Origin: Halobacteriales archaeon SW_8_68_21
GTDB lineage: Archaea; Halobacteriota; Halobacteria; Halobacteriales; Haloferacaceae
Assembly: GCA_003023405.1 (NCBI GenBank)
Contig: PXST01000025.1
Span: 49,851 to 97,548 of the forward strand
Length of the DNA: 47,698 bases
Direction: 5' to 3'
Position numbers and translations under genes: made by a program. Shown here in pieces: positions 16,807-25,072 of the stretch. The notes beneath the pieces were generated by a model. That model worked only from the letters and a program-made list of their open reading frames with translations, searched no databases and was not told the origin of the DNA. Within the stretch, counting starts at the first letter, position 1, and each line of letters begins with the position of its first letter.

Positions 16807-18753
16807 TCAGTCGTCGAGCGCGACGGTCGAGGAGAGCGCCTCGTCGATCTCCGCGTCCGCCATCTTCGTGACCAGCGCCTCGATCACCTCGCTCCGGCGT
16901 CCCTTCACGAACTTGATCGAGCCGACGACGAGGTGGCCGCCGCCGGAGACGCCGGCCTCGGGCAGCTCCTCGTTCAGCTCGGTCACCATGTTCGGGATGT
17001 CGAGGCGGACCCCGTCCGAGCGGAGAACGGCGAAGTCCGGCCCGTAGCCGATGGTGATAACCGGGTCGCCCGTCTCCTTCACCTTCGCGTCGTGAAGCTC
17101 GCCTGTCGTCTTCCCCGGGGCGGGGTAGGTGAACCGGTGGGCGTACTCGTCCAGGTCGATCCGGTAGAGGTGCGCGCCGGATGCGAGCCGCTCCTGTTCG
17201 ACGTGGTCGCCGATGGCGTTGAGCTGGCGCTCCACGTCGCGTTCGGCGCGGTCCGAGAGGAACGCCACGAGCTTCTCGTGGCGTTGTTCGTCGTCACAGC
17301 CGACGTTGAGCGCGTCGTTGACGAGCGTCTTCCCCTCGGAGTAGCGGAGCCAGTGGGCGGCGTAGTCGAGCGCCTCGCCGATGTCGAGGAGGTCGGACTC
17401 GTCGTAGCCCACGTCCTCGGCGAGCGCGACGTAGTCGTCCATCGCCTCCGCCTTCGAGCGGTCGGAGAGCCCGGCGACGGCCGGGACGTGCTCCAGTTCC
17501 TCGGTGATCGACGGGTCGATGAGCCGGGCGAGTTCGACGCACATCATCCCCGTGGTGATCCGGTAGTCTTCGTCGTGAAGATACGGGTTGACGTGGGCGT
17601 CGAGCAGCGCCTCGACCGCCTCCGGATCGGGGTGATGGTGGTCGACCGCCGCGATGGGGATGTCGTAGTGCGCGAGGTTCTCGTAGGCCGGCACGTCCTC
17701 CTCGGTCGACCCGTTGTCGAGCATCAAAAGGAAGGGGAGCTTCTGGCCGTGGCGGGCGCGCCCCTCCAAGGCGAAGTTCAGGTCGCGGGTGACGTCCTCC
17801 ATCTCGTAGTACGGGGCCTTGCTCGGGAGCCGCTTGAACAGATGTCGGGCCGCGTCGGGGTCCTCGTGGACCTCCTCAACGAAGTTCTCTAAGGCGAGCT
17901 GGACCGGGATCGCGGCGCACATCCCGTCGCCGTCGGCGTGGTGGCGGACGCGGATCGGGCGGCCGGCGAGTACGGTCCGGCGGAGGAGCCGCGCCAGCTC
18001 GCGGAGATCCTCGTGGATCGGCTCGAACGCCTCCCACTCGACGAGTGGGTCGATGTCGGCCGGCTCGGCGCGCTCGTCGAGGGCCGCTTCGTAGCGCTCG
18101 CGGGCCTCGGCGACGCGCTCGTCGGGGAGCCGCGTCAGCGAGTCGACCTCGAGCTGGAGGGCGTTCTCGCGGGTCTCGACCGTGCCGGCGACGTGGACCA
18201 CGTCGCCGACCTCGATCTCGGGGTACGCCCGGACGCCGGCGGACTCGAAGGCGGCACAGGAGAGTACGCCCGAGGCGTCCGCGACGGCGAAGACCGTCGG
18301 GCCGCCGGTCTGTTTCGCCTGGACGACCTCGCCTTCGACGGTCACCTCGTCGCCCGGGGCGAGCCCGCGGACCCGCGAGACCGTCGGCTCGTGGGCGACG
18401 GTCTCGGTGCGGTAGTCGTCGGGGTCGACATCGTCGAACGCAATGTCGCCGTTTTCTTTCACCTCGGCGAGTCGGACGGCCAGTCGATCGCCGACCGCGT
18501 AGTCGCCGTCGAGGTTCGACTCGTGGACGAGGCCGCTCACGGCGTCGGAGAGGTCGACGAAGACGCCGTAGTCGACGACGCCGTTGACCTCGGCGTGGTA
18601 TAACGCGTCGACCTCGGCGTCTTCGAGGGTACAGTCCGGGGCCAGATCGTAGACGGTCGGCCGGTCGTCGGCCGCCCCCTCCGCCGCGTCGGCATCGGGT
18701 TCGAGGCTCGAATCGCCTCGCGTGCCGGAACCTCCGGCGGTGTTTTCGCTCAT
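16807..18753 (-). CDS. RecJ-like DHH phosphoesterase with S1 and OB-fold domains
   Basis: A 648-residue protein of the archaeal RecJ/GAN-like group, probably a single-strand nuclease linked to replication or repair. An S1-type RNA-binding domain (about 48-105, with GVVDYGVFVDLSDAVSGLVH) is followed by an OB-fold (about 130-205). The DHH module has RHHADGDGMCA at 270-280, LDNGST at 345-350, VDHHHPD at 370-376, and a DHHA1-like C-terminal part with SGGGHLVVGS near residue 610. The first aspartate-containing motif reads HADGDG, as in archaeal relatives. It is divergent from the JAMM/RibL operon, and the ATG at 18753 starts the acidic N-terminal tail. The domain call is firm; the exact activity is inferred. 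Confidence 0.9.
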   Translation of the reverse strand: MSENTAGGSGTRGDSSLEPDADAAEGAADDRPTVYDLAPDCTLEDAEVDALYHAEVNGVVDYGVFVDLSDAVSGLVHESNLDGDYAVGDRLAVRLAEVKENGDIAFDDVDPDDYRTETVAHEPTVSRVRGLAPGDEVTVEGEVVQAKQTGGPTVFAVADASGVLSCAAFESAGVRAYPEIEVGDVVHVAGTVETRENALQLEVDSLTRLPDERVAEARERYEAALDERAEPADIDPLVEWEAFEPIHEDLRELARLLRRTVLAGRPIRVRHHADGDGMCAAIPVQLALENFVEEVHEDPDAARHLFKRLPSKAPYYEMEDVTRDLNFALEGRARHGQKLPFLLMLDNGSTEEDVPAYENLAHYDIPIAAVDHHHPDPEAVEALLDAHVNPYLHDEDYRITTGMMCVELARLIDPSITEELEHVPAVAGLSDRSKAEAMDDYVALAEDVGYDESDLLDIGEALDYAAHWLRYSEGKTLVNDALNVGCDDEQRHEKLVAFLSDRAERDVERQLNAIGDHVEQERLASGAHLYRIDLDEYAHRFTYPAPGKTTGELHDAKVKETGDPVITIGYGPDFAVLRSDGVRLDIPNMVTELNEELPEAGVSGGGHLVVGSIKFVKGRRSEVIEALVTKMADAEIDEALSSTVALDD

Positions 18754-18869
18754 AGATATGTTTTGGGAAGGCCGGTGTTAAGCCTGTTCTCTCGCCGCTC
18801 GGGGCGAGAGACCGCCGCCGAGTCACGCGGTCCGGAACCCCTATGAGGCGACGGCGACTTGTCTCGCCC

Positions 18870-19385
18870 ATGCGACTGTTCCGCTCGGACGAACTCCTCG
18901 GGATCGCCCGAGAGACCCTGGACTTCGTCCTCGAGGCGAGCGAGGAGACGCACCCCAACGAGTACATGGGGTTCCTCCGCGCGGACGACGCCCGGAAGCT
19001 GGATCTTGACCGGGACGGGCAGGTGATCACCGACGTGCTCGTCATCCCGGGCACGGAGTCGAGTCCGACGAGCGCCAGCGTCCGATCTCACATGAAGCCG
19101 AACGACATGCGCTCCGTCGGCTCCGTCCACTCACACCCGAACGGCGTGTTGCGCCCCAGCGACGCCGACCTCGCAACCTTCGGACAGGGGAAAGTCCACA
19201 TCATCGTCGGCGCGCCCTACGGCTGGGGCGACTGGAAGGCGTTCGACAACGAGGGCAGACAGACGACCCTCGACGTGCTCGACGTAGAAGTGCCCGACGA
19301 GCACTTCTTCGATTTCACGCAGGCGGACATCGACCGCGAGCTGGACGACCGCGACGACGGCGGCTTCCTCTCGTGGTTCCGATGA
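18870..19385 (+). CDS. JAMM/MPN-family metalloprotease (possible desampylase)
   Basis: A 171-residue single-domain JAB1/MPN metalloprotease. The zinc site is complete: glutamate E31 in NEYMGF, and the H-x-H-P-x6-S-x2-D motif in [14 protein letters not shown] (H87, H89, S97, D100). Archaeal relatives can remove ubiquitin-like SAMP modifiers, so a role in protein desampylation or sulfur-carrier processing is plausible, though not shown by sequence alone. The start is placed at 18870 ([10 protein letters not shown]) because the ATG 27 bases upstream adds only MRRRRLVSP and the domain begins at MRLF. Its stop overlaps the ribL start, which indicates a coupled operon. Confidence 0.88.
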   Translation: MRLFRSDELLGIARETLDFVLEASEETHPNEYMGFLRADDARKLDLDRDGQVITDVLVIPGTESSPTSASVRSHMKPNDMRSVGSVHSHPNGVLRPSDADLATFGQGKVHIIVGAPYGWGDWKAFDNEGRQTTLDVLDVEVPDEHFFDFTQADIDRELDDRDDGGFLSWFR

Positions 19386-19834
19386 CCCGGGTCGTCGCGC
19401 AGGGGACCTTCGATCTCCTCCACCCCGGCCACGTCCACTACTTGGAGGACGCCGCGGCCCGCGGCGACGAACTCCACGCCATCGTCGCCCGCCGCACCAA
19501 CGTCACGCACAAGCCCGCGCCGGTGCTTTGTGCCCGCCAGCGGCGCGACATGGTCGCCGCGCTCGACGCGGTCGACGAGGCGCACCTCGGTGACCCTAAA
19601 GACGTGTTCGTCCCCATCGAGCGGCTCGACCCCGACGTGATCGTCTTGGGGTTCGACCAGCACCACGACGAGACCGACATCGTGGGCGCGCTCGCGGAGC
19701 GCGGCATCGACTGTCGCGTCGAGCGCGCGTCGGGCCGCGAGCCGAACTACGAGGACGAACTGCTCTCCAGCGGCGACATCGTCGACCGGATCCTCCGAGA
19801 GCGGGGCGGCGGCGCGGACGCCACGTCCTCATAG
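19382..19834 (+). CDS. ribL: FAD synthase (archaeal RibL-type cytidylyltransferase fold)
   Basis: Archaeal FAD synthase, which transfers AMP (or CMP) to FMN. It has 150 residues with the nucleotidyltransferase signature [17 protein letters not shown] (HxGH at H14-H17). A second conserved block is [18 protein letters not shown] (about 76-93), followed by an acidic C-terminal segment [15 protein letters not shown]. The ATG at 19382 lies inside the stop of the JAMM gene (ATGA), so translation is coupled. Glycerol-3-phosphate cytidylyltransferase is the fold's other function and cannot be wholly excluded, but archaeal proteins with this GFDQHH block are RibL. Confidence 0.9.
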   Translation: MTRVVAQGTFDLLHPGHVHYLEDAAARGDELHAIVARRTNVTHKPAPVLCARQRRDMVAALDAVDEAHLGDPKDVFVPIERLDPDVIVLGFDQHHDETDIVGALAERGIDCRVERASGREPNYEDELLSSGDIVDRILRERGGGADATSS

Positions 19835-19963
19835 CCCGCCGACGGGTCGGACGCTACGGTTCCGTCGCTCGCCGGCGAGCGACCCGGCCAGCCGTTCCGA
19901 GCGGGGTCCCGGACGGGGGCGGAAGCGCGGCATCTAAATGGACTGGCTCCCAAATCGAGGTGA

Positions 19964-21367
19964 GTGAACATCCCCGACAGACTCCCCGCAGTGCTGGCCG
20001 CGGCCGCGATGGGCGTGTACCTGCTCGTCGTCGTCGGCGCGACCACCTCTCTCACCGAGGCGGCGACCGCCTGCGGCGGCTGGCCCGCCTGCGGGAACGG
20101 TGCCGCCCTCCCGGCGTCGACCGAGGGCTGGATCGCCCTCGGCCACCGGGTCCTCGCGGTCGCCGTCGGCCTCCTCGTTGCCCTCTCCGCCGCACTCGCG
20201 TGGCGGGACGACGCGGACCGCCGGGTCACAGCGGCGCTCCTCGCTGCGCTCGCCGTGTACCCCGCACAGGCGGGGGTCGGGGCGCTCGTCGCGCTCGGCG
20301 ACCTCCCGGCCCCGCTCGCCTCGGCGCACCTCCTCCTCGGGGTCGGCATCTTCGGTGCCGTCCTCGCCGCGCTCGCGTGGCGGCTGGAGAGCGTGACCGG
20401 CGAGCCGGACGACGCCCCCGACGAGTTTGAGCCGGGGACCGATGGCCTCCCGCCGGTCGAGGAGGCCCCGGAACCCGACCTCCCGACGACGACGCTCCCG
20501 CGACTGAAGGCGACCGCGGCGGCGTACTTCCGGCTGATGAAGCCGCGCCTGATGTGGCTGCTCTGTCTCGTCGCCGCGGCGGCGATGGCGCTCGCGGGCG
20601 GCTCCGGGTTCACGCCCCGCGTCGTGGCGGCAACGCTCGTCAGCGGCGCGCTCGCCGTCGGCGCGTCGGGGACGTTCAATCACGTCTTCGAACGCGACGT
20701 GGACAAGCGCATGCAGCGGACCAGCGACCGCCCGCTCGCGACCGACCTCGTGCCGGTCTCGCACGCCCTCGCGTTCGGCGGGCTCCTCACGCTCGTCTCG
20801 CTCGGGCTGTTCTGGAGGGTGAACCCCCTCACCGCCGCGCTCGGGCTGGTGGCGATCGCGTTCTACAGCGTCGTCTACACGCTCGTACTGAAGCCCAACA
20901 CAGTCCAGAACACCGTCATCGGCGGCGCGGCCGGCGCGCTTCCGGCGCTCATCGGCTGGGCCGCGGTCACCGGCGAGGTCGGCGGCGGCGGGCTGCTGCT
21001 CGCGGCGGTGATCTTCCTGTGGACGCCCACGCACTTCTACAACCTCGCGTTGGCGTACAAGGACGACTACGAGCGCGGCGGCTTCCCGATGATGCCCGTC
21101 GTCCGCGGCGAGACGGCGACGCGCCGCCACATCCTCTGGTACTTCGGCGCGACGCTGATCGCCGCGGTGGCGCTCGCCGCGGCCGTCGACCCGCTCGGCG
21201 CGCTGTACGCCGTTGTCGGGGTCGTCGTCGGAGCCGTCTTCCTCTGGACGGTCGTTCGGCTCCACTACGAGCAGACCGAGGGGGCGGCGTTCCGCGCGTT
21301 CCACGCCTCGAACCCCTACCTCGGACTGCTGCTTTTCGCGGTCGTGTTCGACGCGCTCGTGGTCTGA
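19964..21367 (+). CDS. ctaB: Heme O synthase with fused N-terminal CtaA-like half (CtaA-CtaB fusion)
   Basis: A 467-residue membrane protein from a GTG at 19964. Residues 1-140 form four helices resembling half of heme A synthase, with conserved histidines H61 and H122 and a cysteine pair in TACGGWPACG. A hydrophilic acidic linker covers about 143-182. Residues 183-467 are protoheme IX farnesyltransferase: NHVFERDVDKRM then QRTSDRPL (about 239-258), and TPTHFYNLALAYKDDYERGG with MMPVV, the two prenyl-diphosphate/heme-binding regions. It supplies heme O, and possibly heme A, to terminal oxidases. A TATA-like CATCTAAATGG lies at about 19931. The fusion occurs in other haloarchaea, so it is not an assembly joint. 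Confidence 0.93.
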   Translation: MNIPDRLPAVLAAAAMGVYLLVVVGATTSLTEAATACGGWPACGNGAALPASTEGWIALGHRVLAVAVGLLVALSAALAWRDDADRRVTAALLAALAVYPAQAGVGALVALGDLPAPLASAHLLLGVGIFGAVLAALAWRLESVTGEPDDAPDEFEPGTDGLPPVEEAPEPDLPTTTLPRLKATAAAYFRLMKPRLMWLLCLVAAAAMALAGGSGFTPRVVAATLVSGALAVGASGTFNHVFERDVDKRMQRTSDRPLATDLVPVSHALAFGGLLTLVSLGLFWRVNPLTAALGLVAIAFYSVVYTLVLKPNTVQNTVIGGAAGALPALIGWAAVTGEVGGGGLLLAAVIFLWTPTHFYNLALAYKDDYERGGFPMMPVVRGETATRRHILWYFGATLIAAVALAAAVDPLGALYAVVGVVVGAVFLWTVVRLHYEQTEGAAFRAFHASNPYLGLLLFAVVFDALVV

Positions 21368-21506
21368 AAGCGGTCTCCCCCCGCCGCGAGCCACACCTCG
21401 ACCCCCTGCCCCCGGAGCAGTGGCTCCCACGCGGTTATTGCGTCTCCCTTGATTCTCCCTCCTGAATCGAAGGCAGTTCGGACGCCGGACTCCGATCGCT
21501 GTGGCC

Positions 21507-21734
21507 GGTCTTGGGAGCGGGTTCTACGTCGAGGACGACGGCCCGGGCATCTCGGCCGACGAGCGCGACCGCGTCCTCGATCCCTGGTACACGTCCGCCG
21601 CCGAGACCGGTTTCGGCCTCTCCATCGTCGACAGGATCGCCGCGGTACACGGCTGGACCGTCCGCGTCGCCGAGAGCACCGACGGCGGCGTGCGGTTCGA
21701 GTTCGCCGGCGTAAAGCGATCTGAGTCCGGGTAG
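21507..21734 (+). pseudogene. C-terminal remnant of a sensor histidine kinase (HATPase domain)
   Basis: About 76 codons read GSGFYVEDDGPGISADERDRV, then LDPWYTSAAETGFGLSIVDRI and VRVAESTDGGVRFEF. They hold the G1 box (DDGPGI) and G2 box (GFGLSIV) of a histidine kinase ATPase domain, ending as these kinases usually do. The N box, the dimerisation/phosphoacceptor helices and all sensor domains are missing. Upstream sequence to the ctaB stop shows no kinase-like frame. It may be translated from a GTG at 21501, but it is a 5'-truncated leftover that could bind ATP at best. It lies at the edge of the disturbed 21.5-23.6 kb region. Confidence 0.75.
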
Positions 21735-21836
21735 GGACCTCGCCGCCTCATCGGTACGGCCGGACGTGTCCCCCTCCCGGAAGCCCCTCTCCTCGGGCGA
21801 TCCCCTTTTAAGCTCGCTCGGACCCAACAGGAGGGT

Positions 21837-22079
21837 ATGACACGCGTCGAGATCGAGTACTGCGTACCGTGTGGCATGCTGAACCGCGCTCAGGACGTCT
21901 CTGAGGCGATCCTCAAGCAGTTCGGGGAGTCGATCGACGAGGTCGCGCTGGTGACGGGCGATGCCGGCGTGTTCGTGGTCCGCGCCGACGACGAGGTCGT
22001 CTTCGACAAGGAAGATGACGAGTACGACGTTGACGCCATCGTCCGCGCGGTCAAGCCGTACGTCGGCGCAGCGGCGTAG
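21837..22079 (+). CDS. SelT/SelW/SelH-like (Rdx family) redox protein
   Basis: An 80-residue thioredoxin-like protein of the Rdx (SelW/SelT/SelH) family with cysteines, not selenocysteine. The CxxC motif is in EIEYCVPCGML near the N-terminus, followed by QDVSEAILKQFGESIDEVALVTGD and a second strand-helix unit (VFVVRADDEVVFDKED) ending AIVRAVKPYVG. The family takes part in thiol redox chemistry, and its exact partners in archaea are unknown. The ATG at 21837 follows directly after an AT-containing leader with TTTTAAG at about 21805. It stands alone, with repeat element B just downstream on the opposite strand. Confidence 0.9.
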   Translation: MTRVEIEYCVPCGMLNRAQDVSEAILKQFGESIDEVALVTGDAGVFVVRADDEVVFDKEDDEYDVDAIVRAVKPYVGAAA

Positions 22080-22116
22080 TACTTCCCGTTTGCCTGTCGC
22101 AACCGTCACAGTCCGA

Positions 22117-22307
22117 CGGTGAACACCGCCAAAGCCCCAACCGCGAGGACGGCGCACGTTCGCCCTCGCAGCAGCGAGAATCGAAGGGTCTCCGGCAGCC
22201 AGGGACACGGTTCCTCGGGCCAAGCCCGACGGCTCACGTGACGCTCCTCGCGCTCGTTTAAGAGCGCTCGGAGGCGCGCGCCACCGCATCGCCGTCCAAA
22301 TTTATAA
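22117..22307 (-). repeat. Dispersed structured element, copy B
   Basis: This minus-strand copy lies between the SelW-like gene and sufU. A TATA-like TTATAAAT at about 22299-22306 precedes the 5' block (GATGCGGTGGCGCGCGCC, ending at about 22273). Hairpin 1 has arms 22262-22267 and 22250-22255. Hairpin 2 has arms 22224-22229 and 22215-22220. A third stem (CTCGC/GCGAG) lies near 22165-22180. The 3' block CTCGCGGTTGGGGCTTTGG maps to about 22128-22146. Stem sequences differ from copy A while pairing is kept. From the ATG at 22289 an open frame (MRWRAPPSALKR...) runs through the whole element and on, antisense, into the SelW-like gene. Confidence 0.85.
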
Positions 22308-22361
22308 GCGATTGCGCTCGACGGAACTCTTTTGAGCCGGAGTGGCGTATTCAAAGCCAGT

Positions 22362-22898
22362 ATGGGACTGGGCTCGGACATGTATCGGCAGCAGATCCTC
22401 GACCACTACAAGAACCCGCGCAACTACGGGGAACTCGAGGACCCGGACTTCACGCACGTCGGCGAGAACCCCTCCTGTGGCGACACGATCCGGATAGACA
22501 TCCAGCTCGACGACGCCGGGGAGGCCGTCGAGGCGGTGCGGTTCACCGGCGACGGCTGTGCCATCTCGATGGCCTCCGCGAGTATGCTCTCCGAGCGGCT
22601 CCACGGGATGGCCGTCGACGAACTGGACGCACTCGACACCGACGACGTCACCGAGATGCTCGGCGTCGACATCTCCCCGATGCGCGTGAAGTGTGCGGTG
22701 CTCGGGCGGCAGGGCGCACAGGACGGCGCGGCAGCCGGGGACGAGGCCGGCGACTCGCCGTTCTCGGGCGCGCCTGAATCGGCCGGCACCCCGGCGTCGG
22801 TCGTCCCGGCGTCGGCGTTGACCGTCCCCGCGTCGGCACTGGTCGTCCCGACGAACAGAAACGCGAACACACCCAGCGGATGTCGGAACTCCTCCTGA
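22362..22898 (+). CDS. sufU: SufU/NifU-like Fe-S scaffold, native C-terminus replaced by inverted-repeat sequence
   Basis: An iron-sulfur cluster scaffold or sulfur-transfer protein of the SUF system. Family features are MYRQQILDHYKNPRNYGEL and the three conserved cysteines: C39 in NPSCGDT, C66 in GDGCAIS and C111 in MRVKCAVLG. The natural protein should end some 10-20 residues after CAVLG...AQDGA. Here, from 22750 (residue about 130), the frame runs into an exact reverse complement of 23117-23216. It encodes a meaningless tail (SPFSGAPESAGTPASVVP...) up to a stop at 22896-22898. The functional core is intact, so activity may survive. The start is at 22362 (MGLGSDMYRQQ). Confidence 0.85.
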   Translation: MGLGSDMYRQQILDHYKNPRNYGELEDPDFTHVGENPSCGDTIRIDIQLDDAGEAVEAVRFTGDGCAISMASASMLSERLHGMAVDELDALDTDDVTEMLGVDISPMRVKCAVLGRQGAQDGAAAGDEAGDSPFSGAPESAGTPASVVPASALTVPASALVVPTNRNANTPSGCRNSS

Positions 22899-23216
22899 AG
22901 GGCGCGACGATGACGAACCGCCACTGCGACGACTGCGGCGATCCCGTCTTCCGCCACGACGGCCGCGAGTTCTGTCCCACCTGCGGGAACGAGGTCGGCG
23001 GAGCCGCCGGCGCGAACGCGGACGAGGCCTTGCCCGCCGCCGCCTCCGGCTCCCCGGCCGCTGACTCTCCGGTCACCGCGAACGCGACCTCGGAAGGGGG
23101 AGCCGACGCCGACGCGGGGACGACCAGTGCCGACGCGGGGACGGTCAACGCCGACGCCGGGACGACCGACGCCGGGGTGCCGGCCGATTCAGGCGCGCCC
23201 GAGAACGGCGAGTCGC
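22750..23216. repeat. Perfect 100-bp inverted repeat with 267-bp centre
   Basis: The left arm 22750-22849 is the exact reverse complement of the right arm 23117-23216. The right arm is the native orientation: it encodes, in frame, the linker of the zinc-ribbon protein with three 21-base repeats (ADAGTTS, ADAGTVN, ADAGTTD). The left arm therefore is the copied or inverted one. It replaces the end of sufU and the beginning of the zinc-ribbon gene, whose frame resumes at 22850 without a start codon. A foldback duplication, an inversion by-product or an assembly artefact would all give this. Confidence 0.9.
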
Positions 23217-23423
23217 TCCGCGCCTCGACAGGCCGAGCCTTCCCGGTCTGCGTCTTCCCGCTCGGCCGCCGACGCGGAGGGCATCGACGCCGCTCGCGCG
23301 TCGCTGACGCGCACGCTGACCCGGTTCGCTCGTGCCGCCGAGGACACCGACGACCCGCGGCGCGCCCGCGACCACCTCGAAACGGCCCGCGAAGCGGCCG
23401 AGGCGCTGGCGGCGCTGGACTGA
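22850..23423 (+). pseudogene. Sjogren's/scleroderma autoantigen p27-like zinc-ribbon gene, broken at both ends of the inverted repeat
   Basis: The frame from 22850 reads DEQKREHTQRMSELLLKGAT and then a zinc ribbon (CDDCGDP, CPTCGNE), the hallmark of the archaeal autoantigen-p27 (SSSCA1-like) family. The N-terminal helix and start codon are missing because the inverted-repeat arm ends at 22849. The frame continues through the repetitive acidic linker to about 23216. The native C-terminal helix (DAEGIDAARASLTRTLTRF to EALAALD, stop at 23421-23423) then lies in the +1-shifted frame, so a frameshift falls between about 23200 and 23280. An internal ATG at 22880 could still make the zinc ribbon. 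Function unknown. Confidence 0.8.
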
Positions 23424-23510
23424 GGTCTTTTATAAGTGATCGGAGGTGAGTAATAAGTGAACGCGCTCGTGGATCCAGCCGATCGCTGTTTCGGAGCCGT
23501 TTCCGACGTT

Positions 23511-23575
23511 GTGACCGCGACCACCGAAGCCCCGGCAGCGTAACGCGTCGCGCCACGGCGTCCCGGTTATAAATA
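23511..23575 (-). repeat. Dispersed structured element, short copy D
   Basis: On the minus strand, a TATA-like TTATAACC (about 23564-23571) precedes CCGTGGCGCGACGCG and then GCCGGGGCTTCGGTGG. These align with the 3' block of copy A (1178-1215). The conserved 5' block and first hairpin are not evident, so this is a short or decayed copy. It occupies the gap between the broken zinc-ribbon gene and glmM. Confidence 0.5.
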
Positions 23576-23580
23576 GTGTG

Positions 23581-24945
23581 TCATCGCCCACTCTCGACGG
23601 CGACTCGCATGTCCGTCGCCAACTGCTCGGCGCGGTCGGCGTCGGCCGATTCCGCGTAGATCCGGATCTTCGGCTCGGTGCCGGAGGGCCGGACGAGCAC
23701 CCACGCGTCGCCGTAGTCGAGGCGGTAGCCGTCGGTCGTGTTCGGCTCCGCGTCGGCCGTCTCGACGTACGCTCGGGCGGCCGAGAGCAGCTCGTCGCGC
23801 TCGTCGTTGCCCTCGTACTCGACGTTCGCCCGCACGAAGTGGTAGTCGGCGTACGGCGCGACGACTTCGCTGACGGGCGCGCCGTCCGCGGCCGCGAGCA
23901 GTTCGAGGAACCGGGCTCCGATGTACGGCCCGTCCCGCGAGAGCCGGTACGGTGGGAAGAACACCCCGCCGTTCCCCTCCCCGGCGATCGGGACGGTCGT
24001 CCCCTCCTCGTGGAGGTCTCGGGTCCGAGTGATGATGTTCGTGGCTCCGATGGGGGTAAGCTCGAGGTCGGCGTCGTTGGCGTCGCAGACGTCGACGAGC
24101 CGCTGGGAGACGTTGACCGCGCTGACCACCGCGTCGCCGGATTCGAGGCAGGCGTCCGCCATCGCCGCGAAGGAGGTGTCGCCGTCGACGAACTCGCCGG
24201 TCTCGTCGACGAAGACGGCCCGGTCCGCGTCGCCGTCGTGGGCGATCCCCACGTCGGCGTCGGTGGTCGCGACGAGTCGCCGGAGGTCGGCGAGGTTCCC
24301 CGGCACCGGCTCGGAGTCGCGGCCGGGGAAGTGACCGTCCGGGGTCGCGTTCACCGTCAGCACCTCGCAGCCGAGCCGGCGGTAGATCCGCGGGGAGGCC
24401 ACCGACGCCGCGCCGTGGCCCGGATCGACCGCGACGGTGAGGTCGGCATCGGCGATCGCGTCGCGGTCGACCGCGTCGATCAGCTGGTCGGCGTAGTCGT
24501 CGACGACCCCGTCGATCGGCGTCGTCGCACCCGCGGCCCGCCAGTCGGCCCGGTCGTACTCGTCGTCGAGGACGCGGCGCTCGATCCGTTCTAACACGTC
24601 GACCGAGAGTTCGACGCCGTCGTCGCCGACGAGCTTGATCCCGTTGAACTCTGGCGGGTTGTGCGAGGCGGTAACGAGGACCGCGGGGACCCCGGCCGAC
24701 TCGCAGTAGCTGCCGACCGCCGGCGTGGGGACGACGCCGAGCCGGCCGACATCGCAGCCGACCGCGGCGAGCCCGCTCGCGGCCGCGTTCGCGAACAGCT
24801 CGCCGGTGGTCCGCGTGTCGCGCGCGACGGCGACGCGGTCGGCGTCCCACACCGTCCCGGCCGCCTTCGCGATGTCGAGGACCAGCGCGGGCGTGAGATA
24901 CCGCAGCGCGACCCCGCGGATGCCGCTCGATCCGAACAGCTCCAT
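23581..24945 (-). CDS. glmM: Phosphoglucosamine/phosphomannomutase (alpha-D-phosphohexomutase family)
   Basis: A cytosolic phosphohexomutase of 454 residues with all four conserved loops. The phosphoserine loop is VTASHNPPEFNGIKL (S94), the metal-binding loop is AHDGDADRAVFVD (about 234-246), the sugar-binding loop is AGEGNGGVFF, and the phosphate-binding loop is RPSGTEPKIRIYAES near the C-terminus. It interconverts 1- and 6-phosphates of glucosamine, mannose or glucose for cell-surface glycan synthesis. Haloarchaea carry several paralogs, so the exact sugar is uncertain; the start MELFGSSGIRG fits the glmM-like group. The stop is 4-6 bases from element D's TATA-like sequence. Confidence 0.9.
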   Translation of the reverse strand: MELFGSSGIRGVALRYLTPALVLDIAKAAGTVWDADRVAVARDTRTTGELFANAAASGLAAVGCDVGRLGVVPTPAVGSYCESAGVPAVLVTASHNPPEFNGIKLVGDDGVELSVDVLERIERRVLDDEYDRADWRAAGATTPIDGVVDDYADQLIDAVDRDAIADADLTVAVDPGHGAASVASPRIYRRLGCEVLTVNATPDGHFPGRDSEPVPGNLADLRRLVATTDADVGIAHDGDADRAVFVDETGEFVDGDTSFAAMADACLESGDAVVSAVNVSQRLVDVCDANDADLELTPIGATNIITRTRDLHEEGTTVPIAGEGNGGVFFPPYRLSRDGPYIGARFLELLAAADGAPVSEVVAPYADYHFVRANVEYEGNDERDELLSAARAYVETADAEPNTTDGYRLDYGDAWVLVRPSGTEPKIRIYAESADADRAEQLATDMRVAVESGR

Positions 24946-25072
24946 GCGGAGCCATCCGGCGGCCGACGGGAAATCGGTTCCGAACCGCCGAGCCGGAGTC
25001 CCGACGCGCTCGGCGCGCCGACCGTCCGCGCCGACGCGTGCGGTTCATGTCGCTGGCGCTTCTCGATTCAGT

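Noticed and set aside
19934-21430. 498-codon minus-strand open frame over the heme O synthase gene
   Set aside because: It is antisense to a clear CtaA-CtaB protein and has the arginine/glutamate-rich composition of a shadow frame in GC-rich DNA.
21435-22289. 284-codon minus-strand frame starting in repeat element B
   Set aside because: Beyond the element it runs antisense through the SelW-like gene and the kinase remnant; only the first 60-70 codons coincide with the element, reported as a finding.
22850-23116. Phase-variable invertible switch
   Set aside because: Flipping the segment between the arms would not restore the reading frame of sufU or of the zinc-ribbon gene, and no recombinase gene is nearby.
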